A stretch of 64,000 nt of DNA from Prevotella sp. E2-28 (GTDB lineage: Bacteria > Bacteroidota > Bacteroidia > Bacteroidales > Bacteroidaceae), in contig NZ_CP091788.1 of NCBI RefSeq assembly GCF_022024055.1, forward strand, positions 3,286,001 to 3,350,000, read 5' to 3'. The notes under the pieces are model-generated. The model did not search any database and had not been told where the DNA came from. It was given only the letters and a program-made list of their open reading frames with translations. Of the stretch, positions 1 to 9,529 are shown one piece after another (positions within the stretch are counted from its first letter, which is position 1; each line of letters begins with the position of its first letter). The translations under genes were made by a program, and so were the position numbers.

Positions 1-2025
1 CAACTGGGTGAGGTAAGATGACTTATCGCCATAGACAACACGATGCACCACGGGGCGCAACACATTATCTTTTTGCTTTCCGAAGGTTTTGCGCTCCACC
101 TTGTCGTTATCCATCACATTCTTGAAGGCCTTATCATCACCTTTGGCAGAACGGAGGAAGTGAGCAAGCAAGTGTAATGCCGATTTCAACTGACTATCAG
201 GTCCCGTAAGATTGATGCTGAAAGCTACGTCACCAGGCACTATCTCCATCGTAGTGCCAATACGCTGCCAAGCCTGTTCCAACTGCTGCTTTTTCAGCGA
301 ATCAGTACCCAATTGCGACAGATAGTCGGCCATCAATTTAAGGGCCGGCGTATGAAGGTCACCATCCTTATAACGCAAGGTGAATGTAAAGATGTCGTTG
401 ATAGGATTCTCCTTATAGTATAAAGTAATATGAGAGTTAATCTGCTGAGCCATCACATCACGATTGAAATCAACAGTGCGGGTAGTTGATGCCTTAACAG
501 GAATCTGTTCCAACTGTTTGGCAAAGGCCGATTTAGCATCCAGATTTTTCGGACTGATGGGCTTGTAGCCTGGTTGTTTCAGCGTTTCCTTTTTAGACGT
601 ACCATATTTCTTTGACAACGTGATATAGTTAGCACCATAGTATTTTCTGGCCGCAGCTACAACATCAGCCTTCGTTAGCCTACGGATACCTTCTATCTTA
701 TCAAGCACGTCATGCCAGGAACGACCATTCGAGAAGGTTTCCACCAGAAGTTCTGAGCGACTGCCAATCGTTTCCAAATCCCGTTCCGATTCCATCACCA
801 TTTCCTGCTTCAGCGCTTCCATCTGCCAGTCGCAGAAGTTACCATCCATCACTTGCCGGATTTGATTCATCACACGCGTCTCGGCCTTTTTCATCTTACC
901 GAAGAGATTAGGAATAATGACGATAGCCGAACCTGCCGCATCATTCAAGGAAACACTCTGAGCCATAGCCATCATCAACTTATGTTCATTGACCAGTGAG
1001 TCGAGCTTACCTGCCTTTCCGTTAGACAACAGTTTATTAGCCAGTTCCAATGCATCAGCATCAGCCTCAAAATCTGTAGGAGCCTTATAGATTAAAGCCT
1101 CAATTCCAACGAGGGGAATAGGCAGTTTTATTTCCTGACGTTCGCCTGCCGTGATGGTTGGCATAGCACTCTTCATCCTCACAGGAGCAGGTCCCGTCTG
1201 TACTCGCCCGAAGGTCCTCTCTAAGAGTGCTGTTAACGCAGAGTCTGCCTTGATGTCACCACAAAGAATCAAGCCCATGTTTGATGCCACATAGTATTTC
1301 TTATAGAACGCAGCCATATCCGACAAACGCGGATTCTTCAAGTTCTCCGTAGAGCCGATAATAGGATAGGCATAGGGCTGCGTCTTAAACACAGCACTGA
1401 AGAGTTTATCCTGAGCATCACCTAACGCATCGGCAGAACGGTTTTTCTCCTCATATACATTCTCCAACTCGCCTTGGAAACCACGGAACACGGGTTTTAT
1501 GAGTCGCTCAGAGTTCAACCAGCACCACTGCTCAATAAACTGCGGCAGGAATGAATTGTGATAATAAGTCAGATCATGCCCCGTACCAGCATTCAGCCCA
1601 CTACCGCCATATTTCGAGATGAGTCGGTTAAACTCATTAGGAATCACGTAATCAGCAGCTTTAAGACTCAGTTCATTGATATGCTTCTGAATACGGGTGC
1701 GCCCAACCTCATCTTTAGTTTTACTGAGCAGGTCGTATTGAGCAGAGATACTGTCGAGCCACGGTTTTTCCTTTTCATAGTCAGTAGTACCCATGCGGTC
1801 AGTACCCTTAAACATGATATGCTCAAAATAGTGGGCTATACCCGTATTTGGACAGTCCTTTGCACCCGCTTTTACAACGACGGCACCAAATACTTTTGGC
1901 TGGGAGTGATCCTCATTCAACCATACCGTCATACCATTACTAAGTTTCAACTCCTTGACTTCCAATTGGGCATCTGCACACAAACTTGTCAAGACCGTTG
2001 CTAAGAATAAAACAATACGTCTCAT
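1..2025 (-). CDS. M16 family zinc protease (insulinase/PqqL-like), C-terminus beyond window
   Basis: This is an exported zinc metallopeptidase of the M16 family, which usually degrades peptides in the periplasm. The frame is open to the window edge, so 675 codons are present and the C-terminus is missing. The start ATG is followed by a signal peptide (about residues 1-20, ending CADAQ). The inverted zinc motif HYFEH is at residues 65-69, and a glutamate-rich helix (ELENVYEEKNRSAD) about 80 residues later can supply the third ligand, so the N-terminal half looks catalytic. A second M16-like half begins around residue 250. It lies 11 bases downstream of the 2037-2555 gene and is probably co-transcribed with it. 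Family: confident. Substrate: unknown. Confidence 0.93.
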   Translation of the reverse strand, partial: MRRIVLFLATVLTSLCADAQLEVKELKLSNGMTVWLNEDHSQPKVFGAVVVKAGAKDCPNTGIAHYFEHIMFKGTDRMGTTDYEKEKPWLDSISAQYDLLSKTKDEVGRTRIQKHINELSLKAADYVIPNEFNRLISKYGGSGLNAGTGHDLTYYHNSFLPQFIEQWCWLNSERLIKPVFRGFQGELENVYEEKNRSADALGDAQDKLFSAVFKTQPYAYPIIGSTENLKNPRLSDMAAFYKKYYVASNMGLILCGDIKADSALTALLERTFGRVQTGPAPVRMKSAMPTITAGERQEIKLPIPLVGIEALIYKAPTDFEADADALELANKLLSNGKAGKLDSLVNEHKLMMAMAQSVSLNDAAGSAIVIIPNLFGKMKKAETRVMNQIRQVMDGNFCDWQMEALKQEMVMESERDLETIGSRSELLVETFSNGRSWHDVLDKIEGIRRLTKADVVAAARKYYGANYITLSKKYGTSKKETLKQPGYKPISPKNLDAKSAFAKQLEQIPVKASTTRTVDFNRDVMAQQINSHITLYYKENPINDIFTFTLRYKDGDLHTPALKLMADYLSQLGTDSLKKQQLEQAWQRIGTTMEIVPGDVAFSINLTGPDSQLKSALHLLAHFLRSAKGDDKAFKNVMDNDKVERKTFGKQKDNVLRPVVHRVVYGDKSSYLTQL

Positions 2026-2036
2026 ATCTTTCCTTT

Positions 2037-2555
2037 TTAATAATCATCAAGAATTTCCTTCAGGCGCTTCTTGCGTTGCGCCTTCTTATAGCCTGGGCGC
2101 CACTTCTTTGGCAGAATGAAATTGACAACTTTACCAAGATCTATCGATGTGCCCTTACTTAGATCGGCAGCAGCCAGTTGAGCTTCCACCTTGTTAAGTT
2201 TCAAGCCATTATTCAGTTCGCTAAAGTCTGGTCGCTTTGACTTGTTTACACCAAAGACAACGACCTCTTTCAGGTTCAGGAGTTTAGAAATAAGAAATAC
2301 TGTATCGCGTACCTCACTCAGGTTGATGATGCGACCATCATAGTTCACATGCGAGAAGGTTAGTGTCATACTGCTATCAGATACGCTGACCATTCCCAGC
2401 GAATCAGTGACATAAGAACCATACTTCCCCACTACATTGGCCCCTATCACAGGCACCAGTGTCTCTACGTCAACTACAGTTAGTTGCCGTTGCGCCGAAA
2501 GCCCTGTGCTACAGAGCACCATAAGTGTAAGGAATAATAGCCTATACATCTGCAA
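2037..2555 (-). CDS. Small exported protein with carboxypeptidase-regulatory-like domain
   Basis: A 172-residue exported protein with a signal peptide (residues 1-21, ending GLSAQ). Residues 24-100 have the pattern of a CarboxypepD_reg-like beta-sandwich as found at the N-terminus of Bacteroidota TonB receptors: a plug of the type LVPVIGANVVGKYGSYVTDS, then a 'FSHVNYDGRII' strand and 'LKEVVVFG'. Here the domain stands alone, followed by a basic tail (KKWRPGYKKAQRKKRLKEIL). No barrel follows. It is the first gene of an apparent two-gene unit with the M16 protease, and a TACATTTG promoter box lies just upstream. The role is unknown; it could scaffold or present the protease. Confidence 0.8.
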   Translation of the reverse strand: MQMYRLLFLTLMVLCSTGLSAQRQLTVVDVETLVPVIGANVVGKYGSYVTDSLGMVSVSDSSMTLTFSHVNYDGRIINLSEVRDTVFLISKLLNLKEVVVFGVNKSKRPDFSELNNGLKLNKVEAQLAAADLSKGTSIDLGKVVNFILPKKWRPGYKKAQRKKRLKEILDDY

Positions 2556-2571
2556 TACAATATTTTCGATG

Positions 2572-2579
2572 CAAATGTA
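2572..2579 (-). promoter_or_regulatory. Bacteroidota -7 box for the 2555-1 operon
   Basis: On the minus strand this reads TACATTTG, matching TAnnTTTG, 17 bases upstream of the start codon at 2555. No clear TTTG -33 element is seen at the expected distance. Confidence 0.55.
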
Positions 2580-2668
2580 GCACTATAAATGTAAAAAAAC
2601 AGGAAAAAGACTATTAAGAATTCTTACAGATTAAAAAAATAAATCAAGATTAAGTATTATAAGCAGAG

Positions 2669-3532
2669 TTAGTCTTTCAGCGCCTTAATCTGTGCTGGAG
2701 TCAGTTTGCCAGAGTTTATAAACTCCATCATGATATCATAGAGCCTGTTCTTCATCTCTTCAGTGATGGTATAGTCCCATGTCAGTGCCTCTTCCACGCT
2801 TACATGCCTACCCCCACTGTTGTGACTATTATCCAGACAATAAAGTGTTACATCGGGATGCACCTTTTGCAGATAGGCTATGCGCCCTTGGAAAAGCGGA
2901 TAGCAATACACGTAATAGTAGTGGCTCATAGCACGGTTCGACCTCATCAATCGCTTAATCATATTTGTGAACCCCGTCTCGGGATCGTTATGCACAAACA
3001 CAATACTGGCTTTGAAGCCACGCTCCTGCACCATTTTCAGACGCGTCTCAAAAGAAGGAACGCTGATGAAAGCCCCATCGTACACCAAACCGGCCTTTTC
3101 CACCATAGCCTTCAGTTCCGGGTTGTTTCTCAAGGCAGTAGACTTACCTGCTGCTGTAGAGCCCATCATAAAAAATATCGTTTTATTACCTTTTGATTCC
3201 GCACGGTCTAATAGTCTTATCAGCACCAGACTATCAATCTGCCTGCTTCCCATGATATAGTCGGTTACGTTCAGACCATTGTACCCTATCGTTTTCAGTT
3301 CCTCGCGTACAATGTCAGGGTCGAGTATATTACCATTCTTAGTCAGATACGAGTCAGCCAATGAGTCAAGATGTTCCCCAATCCACTTGTAGGCAGCATC
3401 GCCTTTCAGGATAACCTTTTCGGAATCAGCCTTACCATTATCCACCCTTATCGTGTCGGCAGCCCATACCACTGTCTGACACACCACAAACAGAGCTAAC
3501 AGTATGATTCTTAAATAGTTATTATTAGTCAT
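2669..3532 (-). CDS. Exported zeta-toxin-like P-loop kinase-fold protein
   Basis: The open frame extends to 3604, but a promoter box (3562-3569) lies inside that extension, so I start at 3532 (MTNNNYLR). That start gives a clean signal peptide (residues 1-25, ending VVWAA) and 287 residues. The mature protein has a helical N-terminus and then a P-loop domain: Walker A GSTAAGKST at 124-132 after a hydrophobic strand (KTIFFMM). The later pattern (DGAFISVPSF, FKASIVFVHNDPETGF, RSNRAMSHYYYVYCYP, ALTWDYTITEEM) resembles zeta-toxin/UDP-sugar kinase folds. ATP-dependent kinases are not expected outside the cytoplasm, so the signal peptide is odd. No antitoxin gene is adjacent. It lies next to a second exported kinase-fold gene (CotH). 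Family assignment is by motif only. Confidence 0.75.
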   Translation of the reverse strand: MTNNNYLRIILLALFVVCQTVVWAADTIRVDNGKADSEKVILKGDAAYKWIGEHLDSLADSYLTKNGNILDPDIVREELKTIGYNGLNVTDYIMGSRQIDSLVLIRLLDRAESKGNKTIFFMMGSTAAGKSTALRNNPELKAMVEKAGLVYDGAFISVPSFETRLKMVQERGFKASIVFVHNDPETGFTNMIKRLMRSNRAMSHYYYVYCYPLFQGRIAYLQKVHPDVTLYCLDNSHNSGGRHVSVEEALTWDYTITEEMKNRLYDIMMEFINSGKLTPAQIKALKD

Positions 3533-3561
3533 AGAATTACGGTATATATAGTTTCTGCCTG

Positions 3562-3569
3562 CAAATATA
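3562..3569 (-). promoter_or_regulatory. Bacteroidota -7 box for the zeta-like gene
   Basis: TATATTTG on the minus strand, 29 bases before the chosen start at 3532. Its position argues against the longer frame that begins at 3604. Confidence 0.55.
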
Positions 3570-3638
3570 CAAAAAAGCATGAAACTATTGCACTTTTGGC
3601 GCAATATTTTTTCTTTTAAAAGATATTTCCACCAAAAA

Positions 3639-5495
3639 TTACCTTACCGCTATCTTTTTTGTTGTGCTACCTTGACGTACTATATAGATACCAGAACGCA
3701 GACCCTCCAAGGTATTACCACAGGGCTGTCCTGAGAGTGAGAAGACTTGATATGGTTGCAAATAATCAACAACCATGTCAGCAACACCGTTGGGAACGTA
3801 AGTGTATTGGAGTTTCTTATCCATCCAGGCTAAGCGTTCCGTTACAAATCGGCGGACGTTCTGAACCTCGGCTGTATAACTGCCCCATGTCTTAGGATTC
3901 TGATGTACGCGCGAATTCATGATATTCCAACGTAAGAAGTTTAAACGCTGTGAATGCTCTAACTGCAATTCCAGTGAGTCAACAAATGCAACAAGGTTAT
4001 CCTCTGTCAGTCCTGCTTGACGGGCCTCATCCCAGATATTAAGCATCTGAGCTCTTGCTTCTGCGTTCTTGACCACTATATTATCAACAAACGTTTTCAT
4101 CTTTCCTGCACAACTGCCACCACTTCTATAAATATAATCGCTCTTGCCACAAACAGGATAGGTACGGTTATCATTGTCGAAGGCCAAATCGAAATCCCAT
4201 ACTGGCCCCGTATACATCTGGTCATTATCACGGTCTTTATACATATAAACACTCCAATAAGTATCTGTGTTACCCGATAGTTCGCCTACAAGGAAATGAC
4301 GCAGGAATGTGTTCTTATCAAGATACATCGTCCACTGATTCTCCATCTTATTGAAGTAGCTCTTAATATAATCCTTCTGCTGAGAAGTGATGGAGTCCTC
4401 TTCAGGTGACTTGATAGTTACCGGATTGCCTTTATTGGAATTAAACCATGATACTTCCTGATTTGCATAAGCATCTACCTCTATGAAATAACCACCCGTC
4501 AATGCCGTTCCACTATTGTCAGATGAGCTCATCTCGGTAATAGCCACACGGTTCTTGTGCACTTGTACCTGATCGCAAAGTTGATAGCAACCTTTATATT
4601 CACCATTGAGCAGCACATCCACAGACGTACCATAAGGTGTATAAGGCATCCCCAACTTACGACTCAGTTCGAAAGCCAGCAGGTTGCGCATCAGTGTCTT
4701 GTCGCCATAATTATTAATGAGTGTCCATTTCTTCGCCTTACTTGGAGCATCAAGCACATGCTGTTTCTTATCGAACTTTATGCGATAGGGTTTCTTCGGA
4801 AAACCACGTGAAGCATTGCCTCGCTCACGAGTAGTACCTGGCTCAGATAGCAACTTCGTTCCATCATCAGATATGATAGTCAACTGCGATACAATCTGGT
4901 GCTCCTTGTCATACGGAATTTCACCATTCAGAGTATGAATGCTGACTGTAGGGAGATTTGTCAACTGATAAAGGTGCGAGTCATCGCCTTCGCCAGCCTC
5001 TCCGTAAAATTCTAGTTCTGCTATGTTACAACGGGCATCGGAAGGACCTACATATCGTACATAACGGAAACCACGCGAGCAGTTGACGCCAGCATACGAC
5101 ATTTGGCCAATCTTTCCTTTCTCATCAATGATATACAACGGAAGGGCATCCATGAAGTCAGGACTATTGGCACCTTCAAAGACACCTAACACAACCCTAT
5201 CCTCACCATGACTGTCATTACGTGGCGACCACCCTACTTTGGTAATGACATGAGGACACCCCAAATCCAGTCCCGTCCAAGTATAGCTACGCTCCCACGA
5301 TGCGAAGAAGGTATCCAGGTTGCCATCAAAGGCATTTGCGCCAGTATTAACTGTGGTTGTTGACTTTGAAGTATTCGAATAATCCACGCATTCCTCGGTA
5401 CCAATTACCGTTCCAGTCAACTTATTATCAGCATTGGCTTCTGCCGCAACGAAAGCCATCGCATACACAAAAACTATTATCCTTTGAAATAACAT
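3639..5495 (-). CDS. Secreted CotH-type protein kinase with discoidin-like and type IX sorting domains
   Basis: 618 residues. Order: signal peptide (1-23), a discoidin/F5-8C-like domain (about 40-165, with AFDGNLDTFFAS and ending IAELEFYGE), a CotH kinase domain (about 180-555) and a C-terminal type IX secretion sorting domain (about 570-618: YQVFSLSGQPCG, GIYIVRQGSTTKKIAVR). CotH proteins are atypical kinases, first shown to phosphorylate spore coat proteins. The conserved acidic GPVWDFDLAFDND segment and the TTRERGNASRGFPKKPYRIKF region are present, so activity is plausible. The sorting tail predicts export across the outer membrane and surface attachment. The gene is 106 bases upstream of the zeta-like gene, same strand. 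A 410-base spacer with a repeat array lies upstream. Confidence 0.9.
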   Translation of the reverse strand: MLFQRIIVFVYAMAFVAAEANADNKLTGTVIGTEECVDYSNTSKSTTTVNTGANAFDGNLDTFFASWERSYTWTGLDLGCPHVITKVGWSPRNDSHGEDRVVLGVFEGANSPDFMDALPLYIIDEKGKIGQMSYAGVNCSRGFRYVRYVGPSDARCNIAELEFYGEAGEGDDSHLYQLTNLPTVSIHTLNGEIPYDKEHQIVSQLTIISDDGTKLLSEPGTTRERGNASRGFPKKPYRIKFDKKQHVLDAPSKAKKWTLINNYGDKTLMRNLLAFELSRKLGMPYTPYGTSVDVLLNGEYKGCYQLCDQVQVHKNRVAITEMSSSDNSGTALTGGYFIEVDAYANQEVSWFNSNKGNPVTIKSPEEDSITSQQKDYIKSYFNKMENQWTMYLDKNTFLRHFLVGELSGNTDTYWSVYMYKDRDNDQMYTGPVWDFDLAFDNDNRTYPVCGKSDYIYRSGGSCAGKMKTFVDNIVVKNAEARAQMLNIWDEARQAGLTEDNLVAFVDSLELQLEHSQRLNFLRWNIMNSRVHQNPKTWGSYTAEVQNVRRFVTERLAWMDKKLQYTYVPNGVADMVVDYLQPYQVFSLSGQPCGNTLEGLRSGIYIVRQGSTTKKIAVR

Positions 5496-5521
5496 TTCTA
5501 TCTGTCTCTTTTTTCAGGCCG

Positions 5522-5529
5522 CAAAGATA
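5522..5529 (-). promoter_or_regulatory. Bacteroidota -7 box for the CotH gene
   Basis: TATCTTTG on the minus strand, 26 bases upstream of the CotH start at 5495. Confidence 0.6.
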
Positions 5530-5616
5530 CAAAAAAAATTGTTCTTTTATGCTTATGTAAGAAAAAAAACTTTATCTTAGGTAAGCGTATCCCACAAAAA
5601 AAATCAGGTTCCAATT

Positions 5617-5670
5617 CTCCCTTCAGCAGCACTATAATTTATTGAACCACTGAATTTGTACTGAAGGGAG
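5617..5670. repeat. 54-nt foldback associated with the 22-bp array
   Basis: Arms CTCCCTTCAG (5617-5626) and CTGAAGGGAG (5661-5670) are perfect 10-bp complements around a 34-nt AT-rich loop. The interior (CACTATAATTTATT) resembles the foldback at 15889-15938 (CACCATAAATTATT). It lies between the 22-bp array and the CotH promoter. A T-run follows on the plus strand, but no plus-strand gene precedes it, so a terminator role is unlikely. Confidence 0.6.
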
Positions 5671-5698
5671 TTTTTGATTTCAAAAAAAATAACAAAAA

Positions 5699-5806
5699 GC
5701 ACTCATTTGTATGGTACTTAGCACTCGTTAGTATGGTACTTAGCACCTCTAAATATAGGGTTTACAAATTTATCTCTTAGAGTTACGGAATTATCTTTAA
5801 GAGTTA
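5699..5806 (-). repeat. Tandem array of five degenerate 21-22-bp units (array A)
   Basis: Read on the minus strand, five consecutive units of 21, 21, 22, 22 and 22 bp each begin TAA (for example TAACTCTTAAAG, TAACTCTAAGAG, TAAGTACCATAC twice). The last two units differ at only four positions. The units match the array at 15954-16125, which reads on the plus strand. Both arrays are oriented toward the next gene start. This accounts for the middle of the 410-base spacer between cysS and the CotH gene. Confidence 0.75.
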
Positions 5807-5821
5807 TTGCAAGAAAATAGA

Positions 5822-5868
5822 ATTAACCCGGCATCCTGAAACGTCAGTTTACAGGATGCCGGGTTAAT
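5822..5868 (-). terminator. Strong hairpin terminator downstream of cysS
   Basis: A perfect 17-bp inverted repeat (5822-5838 and 5852-5868; core ACCCGGCATCCTG) with a 13-nt loop, about 40 bases beyond the cysS stop. The minus-strand sequence after it is T-rich. Confidence 0.8.
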
Positions 5869-5905
5869 ATGTTAGTATCTTTTCGTTTATGTTATCCAAA
5901 CTGGA

Positions 5906-7396
5906 TTACTTATTCAATTTCCAAGTAACACCGTCCTTGGTGTCTTTTACCTCGAAGCCGGCAGCAGCAAGGGCATCGCGAATCTGGTCGCTGGTAGCCC
6001 AGTCCTTATTGGCCTTTGCCTTAGCACGCAGATTGAGAACCATATCAACAACTTTGCCGAAAGCTTCCTCACGACTGTCGTTTGAACCACTCTTCTCTTC
6101 TTTAAGACCCAGAATATCGAAGGCAAAGAGACGCATGGTTTCTGAGAGTTCCTTCAGGCAGTCGGCACAGATGGTGGCCTTGTGATCAACGAGCTTATTG
6201 ATAACGGTGCAAGCCTCGAAGAGGTTGCTCAGTACCAGAGGTGTAGCAAGGTCGTCGTTCATGGCATCATAGCACTTCTGACGGAGGGCCTTGACAATCT
6301 TCTCAGTCTCAGCATCACACTTGTCGCTTACCTGAACGCGCTCCAAATCACTGATGGCGTTGATCAGTTTCTCGTAACCCTTCTCGGCAGCCTGCAAAGC
6401 CTCGTTAGAGAAGTCCACAGTGCCACGATAGTGGGCTGAGAGAACGAAGAAGCGGATGGTCATGGGTGAGTATGCCTTTTCAAGCAGAGGATGGGTACCC
6501 GTGAAGAACTGCTCAAGGGTAATGAAGTTATTATATGACTTACCCATCTTCTGTCCGTTAATGGTCAGCATATTATTGTGCATCCAGTACTTCACTGCGG
6601 GATGACCCATAGAAGCCTGTGCCTGTGCAATCTCGCACTCATGGTGGGGGAAGATAAGGTCCATACCACCTCCGTGAATATCGAATTCCTCACCCAGATA
6701 CTTACGTCCCATTGCCGTACACTCACAGTGCCAGCCAGGGAAGCCATCACTCCAAGGTGAGGGCCAACGCATGATGTGCTCTGGCTGTGCCTTCTTCCAC
6801 AGGGCGAAGTCGGCCTGATTACGTTTCTCACCTACACCAGCCAACTCACGACTCTCGTCCTTGATATTCTCCAGTGAGCGACCAGAAAGGATGCCGTATT
6901 TAAACTTCTTGTTGTAAGCCTCAATATCGAAATAGATAGAGCCATTGCTCTCATAGGCAAAACCATTATCCAGAATCTGCTGCACCAACTGCTGCTGCTC
7001 GATGATATGACCTGTAGCATGAGGCTCAATAGAAGGACGCAACACGTTCAGCGCATCCATGTACTGATGATAGCGATTGGTGTAATACTGCGCTATCTCC
7101 ATAGGCTCGAGCTGCTCCAAGCGTGCCTTCTTGGCTATCTTGTCCTCACCCTCGTCAGCATCATGCTCTAGGTGGCCTACATCAGTGATATTGCGGACAT
7201 AGCGTACCTTATAACCCAAGTGCTTCAGATAACGGAACACCAAGTCAAAAGTGATGGCAGGACGAGCATGTCCCAAATGGGGATCACCATAAACCGTAGG
7301 ACCGCATACATACATGCCCACATTGGGAGCATGAAGCGGTTCGAAACGTTCCTTCTGACGCGTCAGCGTATTATAGATAACTAATTTTGATTCCAT
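5906..7396 (-). CDS. cysS: Cysteinyl-tRNA synthetase
   Basis: Charges tRNA-Cys in the cytoplasm. 496 residues, normal for the family. Class I signatures are clear: [16 protein letters not shown] with the HIGH-type motif HLGH at 40-43, KMGKS at 283-287 (KMSKS motif), and zinc ligands including C31, C224 (GWHCECT) and the [10 protein letters not shown] segment near 250. The C-terminal extension ([26 protein letters not shown]) is typical. It is transcribed alone from a TAATTTTG box at 7429-7436 and ends at a strong hairpin. Confidence 0.98.
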   Translation of the reverse strand: MESKLVIYNTLTRQKERFEPLHAPNVGMYVCGPTVYGDPHLGHARPAITFDLVFRYLKHLGYKVRYVRNITDVGHLEHDADEGEDKIAKKARLEQLEPMEIAQYYTNRYHQYMDALNVLRPSIEPHATGHIIEQQQLVQQILDNGFAYESNGSIYFDIEAYNKKFKYGILSGRSLENIKDESRELAGVGEKRNQADFALWKKAQPEHIMRWPSPWSDGFPGWHCECTAMGRKYLGEEFDIHGGGMDLIFPHHECEIAQAQASMGHPAVKYWMHNNMLTINGQKMGKSYNNFITLEQFFTGTHPLLEKAYSPMTIRFFVLSAHYRGTVDFSNEALQAAEKGYEKLINAISDLERVQVSDKCDAETEKIVKALRQKCYDAMNDDLATPLVLSNLFEACTVINKLVDHKATICADCLKELSETMRLFAFDILGLKEEKSGSNDSREEAFGKVVDMVLNLRAKAKANKDWATSDQIRDALAAAGFEVKDTKDGVTWKLNK

Positions 7397-7428
7397 ATTG
7401 CTTTCTCCTAATCTATTTATTTAGACTG

Positions 7429-7436
7429 CAAAATTA
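7429..7436 (-). promoter_or_regulatory. Bacteroidota -7 box for cysS
   Basis: TAATTTTG on the minus strand, 32 bases upstream of the cysS start. Confidence 0.55.
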
Positions 7437-7508
7437 CCACAAAAGTGATAAAAAAAAGACACCTTACAGAATTATTTAATAAAAATGAAGAAAATTTGGT
7501 CATTTTTC

Positions 7509-7539
7509 TTTGATAATAAATTAAAAAACACTAAATTTG
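7509..7539 (+). promoter_or_regulatory. Consensus Bacteroidota promoter for the 7582 lipoprotein gene
   Basis: TTTG at 7509-7512, 19 bases, then TAAATTTG at 7532-7539, an excellent fit to the TTTG-N19-TAnnTTTG pattern. The start codon is 42 bases downstream. Confidence 0.8.
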
Positions 7540-7581
7540 CAAGGTATATTATGAAAAAATATAACTAAAGCCAATTATCAT

Positions 7582-9474
7582 ATGAAAAAAAAGATCAACT
7601 ACATCGGAGTGTTACCAGCACTTCTTATCGCAGGGAGTCTTGTCTTAACTGGTTGTGCTGACAATGACTACGACCTTAGTGATATGGATACCACTATTGC
7701 CGTGGGAAGCAATAATGGCATCGCATTACCAACAAACTCTACACATATCATCAAGCTGAGCGACCTCATTGAACTGGAAGATGACGGAGTTATCAAACTG
7801 GATGATAAAACAGGAGTCTATTACTTCTATCAGGAGGGTCAGGACATTGAGCCTGGTAATCCTTCTGTTGACAAAATCCTTGTGGCTAGACAAAGCATCA
7901 CCGAGCACGATGTAACCCTGGAAGGTATTGACCAGGATGCTCTTCTGCAAAGCATCGCTGACCAATTCCATAGTACCGTGGATTTTATCAAAGCGAATCC
8001 CAGTATGATTCCTTCTGACCCAGTTCCCCTCCCCACGCCTATACATGTTAAGGGCTATATTCAGGTTTTTGACTTCCAGACACAACAAAACGATGCTGTG
8101 ATGGATCTGGATACAGTATTCACCAAAGGCGATTTTGACCTCTCAATATGGTTCAATGATAAGGTTAGAAATGCCATCACTAAGATTGACCAAATCAATA
8201 TCGCTGTCCCCAGCTACATGAAGGTGACCACTAATAATAAAGCATGGAACGAAGAGAAACATCAGTTTGAGTTCAAGGATGTATATACCAATAGAACTCT
8301 GCAGTTCTCAGGAAACATTGAGCAACTGTACGACTTCCAGTCATCGATTCCTTCAGATGAAAGCCGTAGCTACCTGGTAAGCAATAGCGACATCATCAAG
8401 ATGAAGGGATATGTTGATGTTGACATTGTGATTAGTTCGGCTAAAATCAAAGTAGAGAATGGAGCCTATGATGATATGACAGTGAAAAGTCAGATGGCAA
8501 TGTCTGGCAATGTAGAAATCGCTGCTGCTACAGGTAAGTTCAACCCCGATGTAAACTTCAACACCTTCAGTTACATCCAGATTGACGACGTACCCGATTT
8601 CCTGAACGACCCCGCAGTGAAACTGGAGATTTCCAAGCCGGAATTACGCGTCAGCGTAGAGTCTGATATTGACCTCGACGGCATGATCAATCTTGCTATG
8701 ACATCAGAATTTACTGATCGACCCAACAAAACTATCAATATTAATGATATCAAGTTGCACCGTAACAGCACTACCAATGTGCTTATCTGCAATAGCGATA
8801 TTGATGAGGAAGGTGTTGATGAATATAAAGAAGACCTGCACGAACTGTTAACCCGTATTCCTCACCGCATCAAGATGGAAGTTACGGGAAGTGTGGACAA
8901 GACCAAGACTGGACACATTGAGTTGGGCAAGACTTACAATTTCAAGCCGTCAAAATATATCTTCAAGGCTCCTTTGGCGCTGACCGATAATTCACAGATT
9001 GTATATAATGATACTATCAACGGATGGAATGAAGATTTGAAAGACATCGACCTCTATTTCGACGCCAAGAATCATCCTTATGTTGAACTGACGGCAAGAA
9101 TACATAACGGTTTGCCTTTTAAACTGACTGCCAGTGGTACTGCTATTGGCGACAACCTTTCTGCACTCAGCGGTATGCAGGTCATCGTAAAGACTGACCA
9201 GCCTAAAAACCAGATTGCGGCTTCCGACGTTACAGATATTACTATCAGAATAGAACAAACTGAAAAGGGTGCCTTTAAGAAACTTGATGGTATCACACTG
9301 CGTGCAGAGGCCATACCACAAGGCAATGCTGACGCTCCTCTGAATGGCGGTAATAATTATGATACAGATAACAATTCTATCGAAGAGTTGATTTCTGCTA
9401 AAGCACAGGTATTGAAATTAGACAATATCAGTGCAAAGATAGTTGGAAAGATCATCGTTAGCGAAGACAAATAA
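7582..9474 (+). CDS. Large lipoprotein of unknown function
   Basis: 630 residues. It begins with a lipoprotein signal (SLVLTGC, Cys25), followed by an acidic stretch DNDYDLSDMDTTIAVGS. The rest is predicted beta-rich with repeated strand patterns (for example FDLSIWFNDKVRNAI, GYVDVDIVISSAKIKV, PELRVSVESDIDLDG, NTFSYIQIDDVPDFL) and no enzymatic motif I recognise. Acidic residues after the lipid-bearing Cys are typical of surface-exported lipoproteins in Bacteroidota. The next gene, 55 bases downstream on the same strand, encodes an outer-membrane protein. The two probably form one transcription unit and may work together at the outer membrane. Function unknown. Confidence 0.85.
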   Translation: MKKKINYIGVLPALLIAGSLVLTGCADNDYDLSDMDTTIAVGSNNGIALPTNSTHIIKLSDLIELEDDGVIKLDDKTGVYYFYQEGQDIEPGNPSVDKILVARQSITEHDVTLEGIDQDALLQSIADQFHSTVDFIKANPSMIPSDPVPLPTPIHVKGYIQVFDFQTQQNDAVMDLDTVFTKGDFDLSIWFNDKVRNAITKIDQINIAVPSYMKVTTNNKAWNEEKHQFEFKDVYTNRTLQFSGNIEQLYDFQSSIPSDESRSYLVSNSDIIKMKGYVDVDIVISSAKIKVENGAYDDMTVKSQMAMSGNVEIAAATGKFNPDVNFNTFSYIQIDDVPDFLNDPAVKLEISKPELRVSVESDIDLDGMINLAMTSEFTDRPNKTININDIKLHRNSTTNVLICNSDIDEEGVDEYKEDLHELLTRIPHRIKMEVTGSVDKTKTGHIELGKTYNFKPSKYIFKAPLALTDNSQIVYNDTINGWNEDLKDIDLYFDAKNHPYVELTARIHNGLPFKLTASGTAIGDNLSALSGMQVIVKTDQPKNQIAASDVTDITIRIEQTEKGAFKKLDGITLRAEAIPQGNADAPLNGGNNYDTDNNSIEELISAKAQVLKLDNISAKIVGKIIVSEDK

Positions 9475-9529
9475 GCTGTAAAGCATGTGTAATTTTCATC
9501 AATGTATTAACGAAAAGACATCATTCATT

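Noticed and set aside
2669..3604. Zeta-epsilon type toxin-antitoxin module
   Set aside because: The P-loop protein has a signal peptide at the supported start and no small antitoxin gene is adjacent, so a classical module is not supported.
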